DNA from: Bradyrhizobium sp. sGM-13
GTDB lineage: Bacteria > Pseudomonadota > Alphaproteobacteria > Rhizobiales > Xanthobacteraceae
Direction of reading: 5' to 3'
Length of the DNA: 64,000 nt
Assembly (NCBI RefSeq): GCF_018398875.1
Contig: NZ_JAGWDK010000027.1
Coordinates: 1-64,000 of the forward strand
A program made the position numbers and the translations under genes. Below are positions 56,853-64,000 of the stretch, piece by piece; position 1 is the stretch's first letter, and every line of letters begins with the position of its first letter. The notes beneath the pieces were generated by a model. The model was not told the origin of the DNA, searched no databases, and saw only the letters and a program-made list of their open reading frames with translations.

Positions 56853-59800
56853 TTCGCCGGACGCACCTCGACCGAGCCGGTGCCGGTACGGCCGTAGCGC
56901 GAGGGGTTGTACATGTCCTCGACATAGGCCTGCGGCAGCACGTATTTGCCGGGCGACACCGCACGCACGATGTAGGCCACCGTGAACACCGACTGGTCGT
57001 CGCTGGCACGGTCGATCGCCGCGGTGAAGCGGTCGTCGCGGAACTCGGTATGCTCGGGCTCCTCGCCGTCCTCGATCCAGTCCAGCGTGCCGGAGTCACC
57101 GGACGACACCAGGCGCGGGTTGTCGATCTCGAGACCGGCCGGCAGATAGTCGGCCACCATGATGTGCCCGTGTTCCGGCTTGGCCTCAGTGATCTTCAGC
57201 ACCACCGCAAAACGATCGTTCTGCTTGGCCTTGGTGACGTCGGCGGGCTTGCCGTCAAGCGTGAAGTAATTGCGCTCGATCTTGAAGCCGTTGGAAGCCG
57301 CCGGCTCCGGCGTAACCGGCGAGCCCGAGACCGAGACTACCGCCTGCAGCGGCGCATCGCCGGTGTTGGTGATCTTGACCGGCTTACCGGCCACCGCCTC
57401 GGCCTTGTAGCTGCGATAGACGGCGGCCTTGACCGGCGATCCGTCGATATCGAGCGCCAGCGTTTCCTTCGACAGCGCCCGCGCGGCCAGCACCATCCAC
57501 GCATTCTCCTGCGTGGATGTGTAGGGCGTCAGCCCGCGCGCCGCTTCGACCCGCTGAACGGCCTGTGTCAGTGTCGCCCGCGGCGCGTTGCCTTCGCTGG
57601 CGAGCGAGACCAGCGCCGCTGCGTCGCGCAGTGCCGAGCCATAATCGACGCGGCCGAACTCGATTACCGGTCTTGGCGCCAGCGCATCGAGTGCCGCCGC
57701 ATAGACCCGTTCGGCCCGCGTCTTGTCGCCGACCAAGGCCAGCGCCGCGGCGAGCTGCGATTTCGCAATCGGCGTCGCGAGATTATTTAGCTTAGTATCG
57801 GCGAGATAGCGGAGATCGCCGATCGGCGCTGCGCCGTTGCGGGCGAGCACGTAGAGGCCGTAGGCCAGATCGCGGCCGCCGTCCTTTTCCGGCTGGTTGG
57901 CATTGACCACGGAGTTGCGGATGCGATCCAGCGCGTTCTTGAACAACACGTCCGGCACCGCAAAGCCCTTTTCGCGGGCCCGCGTCAGGAAGTCCGTCAC
58001 ATAGGCATCGAGCCAGGCGTCTTCGCCGCCCGCCGACCACAGGCCGAACGAGCCGTTCGAGCCCTGCCGCGCCAGCAGCCGTTCGATGGCGTCCTTGATG
58101 CGCTGGTCGACGGCGGTATCCATCGCCAGGTGCGCGCCGGCTGCCAGATCATTGACATAGAGCAGAGGCATCGCGCGGCTCGTGATCTGCTCGGAGCATC
58201 CGTGCGGATAGCGATCCAGCGCCTTCAAAATGGTCGCCGCATCGAGTGCGGTGGACAGGCTGACCGACAGCGACACGCTGCCGGTGCCCGACACGAGGTC
58301 GGAGAACATGTCCGATGTCAGCGTCAAGCTTTCGCCTTTAGCCAGCGTCCGTATCGAGCGCCGCGCCAGCACCTGCGTCGCCGCCTTGACGTCGAGCGCA
58401 TAGTGCCGTGCCAGCGTCAGGCCGTTCGGGTTCTTGATGTCGACGTCGAGATTGGCAGTGCCGGCGCCGTCGGCATCGAGCGCCAGCGACATCGAGGTCC
58501 GCTGCTTGGCGACGAGTTTGATCGTCGTGGCCGGATTACCCGTCACCTTCACGGGTCCCGACGTCTTCACACTGATGCTGTAGTCGCCAGGGGCGCCCTC
58601 GACATTGTCGAGGTCGAAACTCATGGTGCCCTTGTCGCCATTGAGCAGGAAGCGCGGCAGCGTCGCCGTCAGCACGACGGGATCGCGCACCGTGACATCG
58701 ATGGTGGCACGGCCGAGCTTGGTTGCCGTCCACCCCACCGCCATCACCCGCGCAGTACCGGCGAATTCCGGGATGTCGAAACTGATCTCGGCGGTGCCGT
58801 CGGCGCCAACCGTGACGATGCCCGAATAGAGCGCGAGCGGCTTCTGCGTGGGCGGCGAGCCCTGCATCTCGGCGCCGGCGGAATCGCCGCCGGTCCTGAT
58901 TTGGCCGCGGGTACCCTGCATGCCATCGATCAACTGCCCGTAGAGGTCGCGGATTTCGGCCGTCAGGCGGCGCTGGCCGAGATAATAGTCATCGGGTGCC
59001 GGCGGCTTGTAATTGGTCAGGTTGAGGATGCCGACATCGACCGCGGCAACCACGATCTTGGCGTCCTCGCCGGGATTGAGCCCGCCCAGCTTGACCGGGA
59101 TCTTCAAGGTGCTGCCGGGCCGAACCAGCGGCGGCGGCGACAGCGCGACCTGCAGCGTGCGCGCCTTCTTGTCGATCCCGAACCACTTTAAGCCGATCGC
59201 CCGTCCCGGCATCCGCAGCGCCGCCGCGTCCAGCGGTCGCCGCAGCGTCGCCAGCACATAGGCGCCGGTGCCCCAATCCTTGCCGACCGTCAATTTGACC
59301 TGCTGGGTGCCTTCCTTGACGTCGACGGTTTGCGTGGTCAGGAGGCGGTCGCCGAGCACGTTGACCGTGAGCTTGCCGGCGGTGCGGGCATTGACCGACA
59401 CCACCATGGTGTCGCCGGAGGCGTATTCCGGCTTGTCGATCGAGGTCTCCAGCAGGTCCGGCGTATCGGCGCTGCCGTCGGAATACCAGCCAACATCGAA
59501 CTGCACCGAGGTGATCGGGCCATCCGCCTCGTTCGATTTGACGTCGAGGCGGTAGCGGCCGGGCTCCGGCGCGACCGACACCCGCGCCGCTTTGTCTGAT
59601 TTCAGCGCCAGGTCGCCGTCGGCAACGCGCTTGGTCGATTTGACCGGCTCATATTCCCAGGACGAATTCTGCCGATACCACTGATAGCGGGACTCCATCT
59701 TCAGGAGCTCGTAGCGCAGGCCGTCTCGCGACAGTTGCTTGCCGTCCGGGCTGACGAAGACCACGTCGAACTCGGCCTTGTCGCCTTCAGCGACGCTCTT

Positions 59801-62062
59801 GTCGCCGAACAGCGGCTTGATGCCGATCTGGGCCGCGGTCGGCGCCACGGGGAGCACCAGCTTGCGCTCAACGGCGCGGCCGCCGGTCTCCACCATCCGG
59901 ATGAAGATCTGCGCCTCCTGCGGCTGAGTCGAGGTCGGCGTCTTCGCCAACGATACCGGGAAGGTCGCCACACCGTTGGCGTCGGCCTCAGGCAGGTTCT
60001 CGATCGGGGTGCGCTCGTTGGAAGCGGTTTCCTCGTCCTCCACGCCGAAGTGATAGCCGGGATAGCCGGGCCGCCCGGCGGCCGCTGGGGCGACCAGCAT
60101 GTCGCCTTCGAGCTGCAGGCCCGACGCCGGCGCACCATAAAGGAATTTGCCAGCGACCTTCAGCTCAACCGGAGTCTCAGCCTTGATCACCTTCTCCTTG
60201 GCCGAGACATCGAATTCGATCCGTTCGGGGATGTAGTCCTCGACCATGAAGGTGGTTTCGCCCACAGCCGAGCCCTTGGGGTCGGTAAAGGCGCGCACCC
60301 GCCAGGTCCCGGTCGGGACCGCCGAATTGAGCGGCACGGCCATGGAGCGGCCGCCCGCGCCCTGGTCGGGAAGCTGGGCGCGGCGGAATTCGACGCCGTC
60401 CGGCCGCTCGATCACCAGCGTCAGCGGCCCGCCGGCCATGGCGTTACCCTGCCCGTCGCGGAGCAGTGCAGTCAGGTAGACCGTCTCGTTCGACCGGTAG
60501 ACGCCGCGCTCGGCATAGACGAAGGCATCGGCGCCAGGCGGCACGACCCGTCCCGACACGCCGCGGTCGGTGAGATCAAAGGCGTTGGTCTTCAGGCTGA
60601 GGAAGGCGTAGTCCGCCTTCTCGCTCATCACCGTCAGCAGCGCCGGCGACAGCCCGCCCTCGCCGCGCGCAAGCCCCGCCTCGAACAGCACGTGGCCGGC
60701 ATCGTCGGTCTTGCGCGTGGCCAGGATCTCGTTGTTGCGCGCGACCAGCCGCACTTCGGCCTTGGCGACCGGGTCGGTCGAAGCCAGCGAATTGACAAAG
60801 ACATGGATGCCGTCATTGCCGGAAAACGCTGTTAGCCCCATGTCGGAGACGATGAACCACTGCGTCGCCAGCGTGCCGTCATCGTCGCTGCTGCTGCCCG
60901 GGCCCTTGGCGACGGCCGTCATCACGTAGACGCCGGGCTGCAGGTCTCCAAGCGTCTGGTCGACCGGGAAAGCCGTCACCACGTCCTGGTTCAGCGTCGA
61001 GGCGGTGGCGAGATCGCCGGACCAGACCTTGACGCCGCGCTCGTTGCGGAGATCGGAGAGCTGGTAGCTGGAAAGCGTCTTCTGGAAATCGCTGTCGACC
61101 ACCGTGTTGATCAGGTTACGGTCGCCGATCCGGAACACGTTGACGTTCACCGAGGGCGTATTGACGCTGACCAGCGGAATGCCGCGCTGGCCGGTGCGCG
61201 GCAGCACATAGGCGCGGCCGGTGAACCGCACGAACGGCTTGCGGTCGCGGACGTAGATGTTGAACTCGGCCGATTTCGGCAGGCTCTCCTTCACCGTGGA
61301 CGGCAGGCCGGCGCGCAGGTTGATGTTGTAGCGCTCGCCATGCTTCAGCCCGTCGACGCAGAGCTGCTTGCCTTCGCTCGTCAGCGCCGGCTTGTCGGTG
61401 CCGGCCTGCGCCACGAACGGCGCGAAATCGACCCGCTTGGCGAGGTCTTCGGAGAACTGGAAACAGGCGCGCGGCGAGGCGCCGTCGGAATCTACGGTAT
61501 AGTCGAGCAGCCGGAAGCCGTGCTGGTCCCGCATCTTCTCGTATTGGCCGCGGACCTCGGCGACCTCGCGCATGTCGAGCGACAGCCGCAACGCATCCAG
61601 TGCCGGGCGCCACAGCTTGCGCTCGGACATCGCCCTGCCGAGCACGGCCAGCGCATCAGCCTCCTCGGCCTGGTTGCCGGCGCGCTGATAGGCGATGTAG
61701 GCCGCGGTCGAGGCGCGCTCGTAGAGGAAGGTCTGTTCGCTGGAGCTGGCGGCGCGGATCTGGAAGATGGTCTTGGCAAGCCTCAGCCAGTTGGCGCTAT
61801 CTTCCGGCGTGGTGGCTGCGATCTGGCCGAGGATCTGCAGGCCCACCCGGAAGTCAGAACGCTTGAAGGCGCCGTCGGCGTCGTTGCGCAGCGTCGCAGA
61901 GGATTTCGCCACCGGCCCCGCCTCGCTCTTGATCTGGGCCTCCAGCTTCACGGCCGAATCGGTCAGCTCATCTCGCTTGAATGCCTTGTCCGCGGCCCCC
62001 GCCGCCGTCAGGCCAAGCGCCAGCGTGGCGCAAATCACTGTGGCGCGAACCAAACCGATCAT
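56849..62062 (-). CDS. Bacterial alpha-2-macroglobulin
   Basis: A 1737-residue secreted protease trap (YfhM-like). Signal peptide MIGLVRATVICATLALGLTA with cleavage after AGA. An N-terminal helical region, repeated MG domains (A2M_N near 540-640) and the thioester site Cys1289 in YPHGCSEQITSRAMP are present, so the covalent-trap chemistry is intact. The TED helices and a receptor-like end domain follow. AAGGAG lies 6 bases before the ATG at 62062. Together with PBP1C it is thought to guard the periplasm after cell-wall damage. Confidence 0.95.
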   Translation of the reverse strand: MIGLVRATVICATLALGLTAAGAADKAFKRDELTDSAVKLEAQIKSEAGPVAKSSATLRNDADGAFKRSDFRVGLQILGQIAATTPEDSANWLRLAKTIFQIRAASSSEQTFLYERASTAAYIAYQRAGNQAEEADALAVLGRAMSERKLWRPALDALRLSLDMREVAEVRGQYEKMRDQHGFRLLDYTVDSDGASPRACFQFSEDLAKRVDFAPFVAQAGTDKPALTSEGKQLCVDGLKHGERYNINLRAGLPSTVKESLPKSAEFNIYVRDRKPFVRFTGRAYVLPRTGQRGIPLVSVNTPSVNVNVFRIGDRNLINTVVDSDFQKTLSSYQLSDLRNERGVKVWSGDLATASTLNQDVVTAFPVDQTLGDLQPGVYVMTAVAKGPGSSSDDDGTLATQWFIVSDMGLTAFSGNDGIHVFVNSLASTDPVAKAEVRLVARNNEILATRKTDDAGHVLFEAGLARGEGGLSPALLTVMSEKADYAFLSLKTNAFDLTDRGVSGRVVPPGADAFVYAERGVYRSNETVYLTALLRDGQGNAMAGGPLTLVIERPDGVEFRRAQLPDQGAGGRSMAVPLNSAVPTGTWRVRAFTDPKGSAVGETTFMVEDYIPERIEFDVSAKEKVIKAETPVELKVAGKFLYGAPASGLQLEGDMLVAPAAAGRPGYPGYHFGVEDEETASNERTPIENLPEADANGVATFPVSLAKTPTSTQPQEAQIFIRMVETGGRAVERKLVLPVAPTAAQIGIKPLFGDKSVAEGDKAEFDVVFVSPDGKQLSRDGLRYELLKMESRYQWYRQNSSWEYEPVKSTKRVADGDLALKSDKAARVSVAPEPGRYRLDVKSNEADGPITSVQFDVGWYSDGSADTPDLLETSIDKPEYASGDTMVVSVNARTAGKLTVNVLGDRLLTTQTVDVKEGTQQVKLTVGKDWGTGAYVLATLRRPLDAAALRMPGRAIGLKWFGIDKKARTLQVALSPPPLVRPGSTLKIPVKLGGLNPGEDAKIVVAAVDVGILNLTNYKPPAPDDYYLGQRRLTAEIRDLYGQLIDGMQGTRGQIRTGGDSAGAEMQGSPPTQKPLALYSGIVTVGADGTAEISFDIPEFAGTARVMAVGWTATKLGRATIDVTVRDPVVLTATLPRFLLNGDKGTMSFDLDNVEGAPGDYSISVKTSGPVKVTGNPATTIKLVAKQRTSMSLALDADGAGTANLDVDIKNPNGLTLARHYALDVKAATQVLARRSIRTLAKGESLTLTSDMFSDLVSGTGSVSLSVSLSTALDAATILKALDRYPHGCSEQITSRAMPLLYVNDLAAGAHLAMDTAVDQRIKDAIERLLARQGSNGSFGLWSAGGEDAWLDAYVTDFLTRAREKGFAVPDVLFKNALDRIRNSVVNANQPEKDGGRDLAYGLYVLARNGAAPIGDLRYLADTKLNNLATPIAKSQLAAALALVGDKTRAERVYAAALDALAPRPVIEFGRVDYGSALRDAAALVSLASEGNAPRATLTQAVQRVEAARGLTPYTSTQENAWMVLAARALSKETLALDIDGSPVKAAVYRSYKAEAVAGKPVKITNTGDAPLQAVVSVSGSPVTPEPAASNGFKIERNYFTLDGKPADVTKAKQNDRFAVVLKITEAKPEHGHIMVADYLPAGLEIDNPRLVSSGDSGTLDWIEDGEEPEHTEFRDDRFTAAIDRASDDQSVFTVAYIVRAVSPGKYVLPQAYVEDMYNPSRYGRTGTGSVEVRPAK

Positions 62063-62368
62063 GATGGGCTCCTTGCCGCGGACAGATGCCGCGTAACGAC
62101 CAAAAAGGCGCGAAAAGGTGACGGACTGATGGCGGTGGTGCAGGCTTGCGGAAGGGTCGCATGCATGAATCAGGCAGTCCAAACGGTCACGGCCGTCCCG
62201 TAGCGGACGGTCAGCGGGGAGGCATGTATATTGGGGCAGGCCCGAGGCTACGGCCCGCCGTCTGGCTTTGTCGCAGCCTTGAGGAAATCGGTTCGACCGT
62301 CTTGGCGGGAAGGCGGATTTTTCATATTGGCAGTGGTAGAAAGGCTAAGGCGGCGAGACCGCCCCGAC
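62063..62368. other. Intergenic region before tRNA-Arg
   Basis: These 306 bases lie between the divergent alpha-2-macroglobulin gene and tRNA-Arg. TTGGCG (62302-62307) and CATATT (62323-62328), 15 bases apart, are a weak promoter candidate for the tRNA. No gene was seen. Confidence 0.35.
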
Positions 62369-62445
62369 GGTCCCATAGCTCAACTGGATAGAGTAACGGA
62401 TTTCTACTCCGTGGGTTGCAGGTTCGAATCCTGCTGGGATCGCCA
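62369..62445 (+). tRNA. tRNA-Arg (anticodon TCT)
   Basis: The acceptor stem GGTCCCA/TGGGATC has one G-T wobble. The anticodon stem ACGGA/TCCGT encloses loop TTTCTAC with anticodon TCT. T-arm GGTTCGAATCC and encoded CCA are present. Confidence 0.96.
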
Positions 62446-62559
62446 CTACCATTTCGCGGTTTTCCGCAATTTCGACTTCATTCTCGTCTCGGTTGGATTC
62501 CCGGCTTATGATGCCGGCCAGCGATTGCTTCCGTTGCCCTGACAAAGGATGCGGACGTC

Positions 62560-62817
62560 ATGCCAAAAAAGGGAATCACCGGCCACGACGAATGGGTCGT
62601 CACAGAAGCGCTGGCGACGGCGCTGGTTGCGCTTGAGCAGCTCGAGCCGACCCAGCAGTCGCGCCAGCAGATGGACGATATCCGGAAGCTCTTGGCGGCC
62701 AATTGTCAGCCTGGGACCCTCAACCTGCATCTCGCCCAGGCCAAGTGCCGGCTGAACCCCCATGCCGATCGCGCCGTCATCTATCGCGAGTACGGATTTC
62801 AGGACTGGGAAGTCTGA
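62560..62817 (+). CDS. Hypothetical protein (85 aa)
   Basis: A soluble protein starting MPKKGITGHDEWVVTEALAT. Its middle is helical (ALVALEQLEPTQQSRQQMDD) and its end is RAVIYREYGFQDWEV. AAAGGA precedes the ATG. The type is common in Bradyrhizobium without a known role. It follows tRNA-Arg by 114 bases, but no mobile-element genes accompany it. Confidence 0.7.
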   Translation: MPKKGITGHDEWVVTEALATALVALEQLEPTQQSRQQMDDIRKLLAANCQPGTLNLHLAQAKCRLNPHADRAVIYREYGFQDWEV

Positions 62818-62919
62818 ACGGCGAGTGTGCTACCTGCTGGAATAAGCTCGGAGCGCTGGTGTTCTGTCGTGCGGAGACGTCCGCGATAATTCTGCGAGGA
62901 AGGCTGGGAGGATATTGGG

Positions 62920-63192
62920 ATGAAACTGCCGCACGCACCCGCCACGGCAATAGCTCTGACGATCTTGGCCGCGACGATCGCCCTGCCCGCGCCCGCCCGA
63001 GCCCAGACCTACGATCCGAGCTATCCCGTTTGCCTGCAGGTCTACCAAGGCTTCGTGGACTACTATTTCGAGTGCCACTATCGAACGATGGCGCAGTGTC
63101 AGGCGTCGGCATCGGGCCGCCCCGCGCAATGCGTCGTTAACCCGTACTATGCCGGGCGCGGCAAGCGCCAGAAGCGGTACCAGTCCTATTGA
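62920..63192 (+). CDS. DUF3551 family secreted protein
   Basis: A 90-residue protein. The signal peptide ends LPAPARA before QTYDPSYPVCLQVYQGFVDY. YFECHYRTMAQCQASASGRP and the CVVNPYY end are the DUF3551 pattern, with four cysteines likely to form two disulfides in the periplasm. GGAGG lies 8 bases before the ATG. The family is largely restricted to Bradyrhizobium and relatives and has many paralogs. Function unknown. Confidence 0.88.
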   Translation: MKLPHAPATAIALTILAATIALPAPARAQTYDPSYPVCLQVYQGFVDYYFECHYRTMAQCQASASGRPAQCVVNPYYAGRGKRQKRYQSY

Positions 63193-63256
63193 GAATCGGT
63201 TCGCTTCGATCGGCGGCGCTCGGCATGGCTCGCACCTCGCCGCTCCCGCCCCCTGT

Positions 63257-63532
63257 TCACCAGCCGTAGCTGCCGAGCGCCAGCGGCCTTCGTGGTGCCC
63301 TAGCCGTTCGCGTCGTGTCGGACTGCAGGCAGCGCCGGGCCGCTTCGATCTCTGCATCGCTCGCGCCCTTGCTCCGTGCCCATTGCTCTGCGGCGGGCGC
63401 ACTGTATTTCGCCACGTAGTAGCGCACGACCGGACACGAAATTCGACGCAAGACACCGGACTGGTCCCCCGCATATCCGGCGCTTGATGTACCCAGACAC
63501 AGCGCCAGCACACACATCCAACGTAAGGCCAT
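63257..63532 (-). CDS. Hypothetical secreted protein (91 aa)
   Basis: The signal peptide MALRWMCVLALCLGTSSAGY ends AG before DQSGVLRRISCPVVRYYVAK. EQWARSKGASDAEIEAARRC is a helix, and two cysteines remain in the mature part. AGGGG lies 7 bases before the ATG. Proteins of this pattern occur throughout Bradyrhizobium; no function is known. Confidence 0.75.
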   Translation of the reverse strand: MALRWMCVLALCLGTSSAGYAGDQSGVLRRISCPVVRYYVAKYSAPAAEQWARSKGASDAEIEAARRCLQSDTTRTARAPRRPLALGSYGW

Positions 63533-63791
63533 GTGATTCCCCTCTCTGTGTCAGAGGGCCATGGCTTTCAGCAACGCATCAAGCCCGATTGTGAGTTCCG
63601 CCAACGGAACGGTCGGAGCTGTGCTTAAGCCGCAACTATTGCCGTCGTGACGGCGCCGCTCCGCCCGATGAACGCGACTTTCTACGATCGTTAAAATTGA
63701 TTGTTTACGAAAAAGGCCGAACCTGATTGCCGCCCTGGGACAATCCGTTAGCCTCTGCTTGCCAGGGCCGCGTGAACCGTTGGTAGCCGAG

Positions 63792-64000
63792 ATGGAATTC
63801 GACCGCCGATCTGTCGCAAGGACGACGATTTCGAAAAGCGCGTTGCTGTTCTTTGACGCTCAGCGCGGTGTGTTCACCTGCCGCGTTCAGGACGTCACGA
63901 ATTCCGGGGCTGGAATTGAACTCCACGACCTCAACCTGCTGCCCCTGAATTTCGAATTGACGTTCGATAATTTTCACAACATTCGCGAATGCCGCGTGAT
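63792..64000 (+). CDS. PilZ-domain protein, partial at window end
   Basis: The frame starts MEFDRRSVARTTISKSALLF and reads FTCRVQDVTNSGAGIELHDL and LNFELTFDNFHNIRECRV before the window ends. The Arg-rich start and the DxTxxGxG-type motif DVTNSGAGIEL mark a PilZ domain, with Ser of DxSxxG replaced by Thr. About 70 codons are visible. The 259 bases before it (63533-63791) hold no gene I can support; the antisense frame over this region is a shadow. Confidence 0.8.
   Translation, partial: MEFDRRSVARTTISKSALLFFDAQRGVFTCRVQDVTNSGAGIELHDLNLLPLNFELTFDNFHNIRECRV

Noticed and set aside
63705..63977. 90-codon minus-strand frame at the window end
   Set aside because: The opposite strand gives a clear PilZ domain over the same bases, so this is a shadow.

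Overview
The window looks like a chromosomal segment of a Bradyrhizobium-type alphaproteobacterium (Nitrobacteraceae). The grounds are high GC, PopZ, the AapJQMP general amino-acid importer, a DUF3551 protein, Bradyrhizobium-like small PilZ and zinc-ribbon proteins, Cpa/Tad pilus genes, and dispersed palindromic repeats of the kind common in these genomes. It is mostly a core-like backbone with one clear accessory patch at about 32.7-37.6 kb.

Layout. 0-7.1 kb (minus strand): a VOC protein, valS, popZ, a TolC-family outer-membrane protein and a Pcm-type methyltransferase. 7.2-13.4 kb: tRNA-Asn and tRNA-Cys, several small conserved-looking proteins, a decayed PEP-CTERM tail, a frameshifted small secreted protein, and a TetR regulator divergent from an NmrA-like/DUF1772 pair with a perfect operator palindrome between them. 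13.6-23.5 kb (minus): a DTW-domain tRNA-modification enzyme downstream of a four-gene MdtABC-like tripartite efflux operon (NodT-type OMP, adaptor, two RND pumps). 24.2-32.7 kb: a CFA-synthase-family enzyme, cysK, aapPMQJ and metC.

32.7-37.6 kb is the accessory patch. It holds a 1098-residue protein with a degenerate receiver domain, an intact LuxR-type HTH, one hydrophobic stretch, VCBS/RTX-like calcium-binding sequence and 3.5 copies of a ~65-residue repeat. Around it lie a frameshifted small gene and about 1 kb of apparently decayed sequence. I regard this protein as the best candidate for something undescribed; one reading is a ToxR/CadC-like membrane regulator with a calcium-binding outer domain.

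37.7-44.7 kb (minus): an operon of enoyl-CoA-hydratase-like protein, class III CoA-transferase, TctCBA tripartite importer and a PdxA-like dehydrogenase, divergent from a GntR regulator. A 12-bp inverted repeat in the gap is a likely operator. 45-50.6 kb: cpaBCDE plus a TadD-like TPR lipoprotein and a PilZ protein, without pilin, prepilin peptidase, CpaF or TadBC in the window. 50.9-54.6 kb (minus): a lipid-A N-terminal-domain protein, an ArnC-like GT2, a PAP2 phosphatase and an ArnT-like GT39, together suggesting lipid A dephosphorylation and glycosylation. 54.7-62.1 kb: pbpC and a 1737-residue alpha-2-macroglobulin. 62.4-64 kb: tRNA-Arg, three small proteins, and the start of a PilZ gene running off the window.
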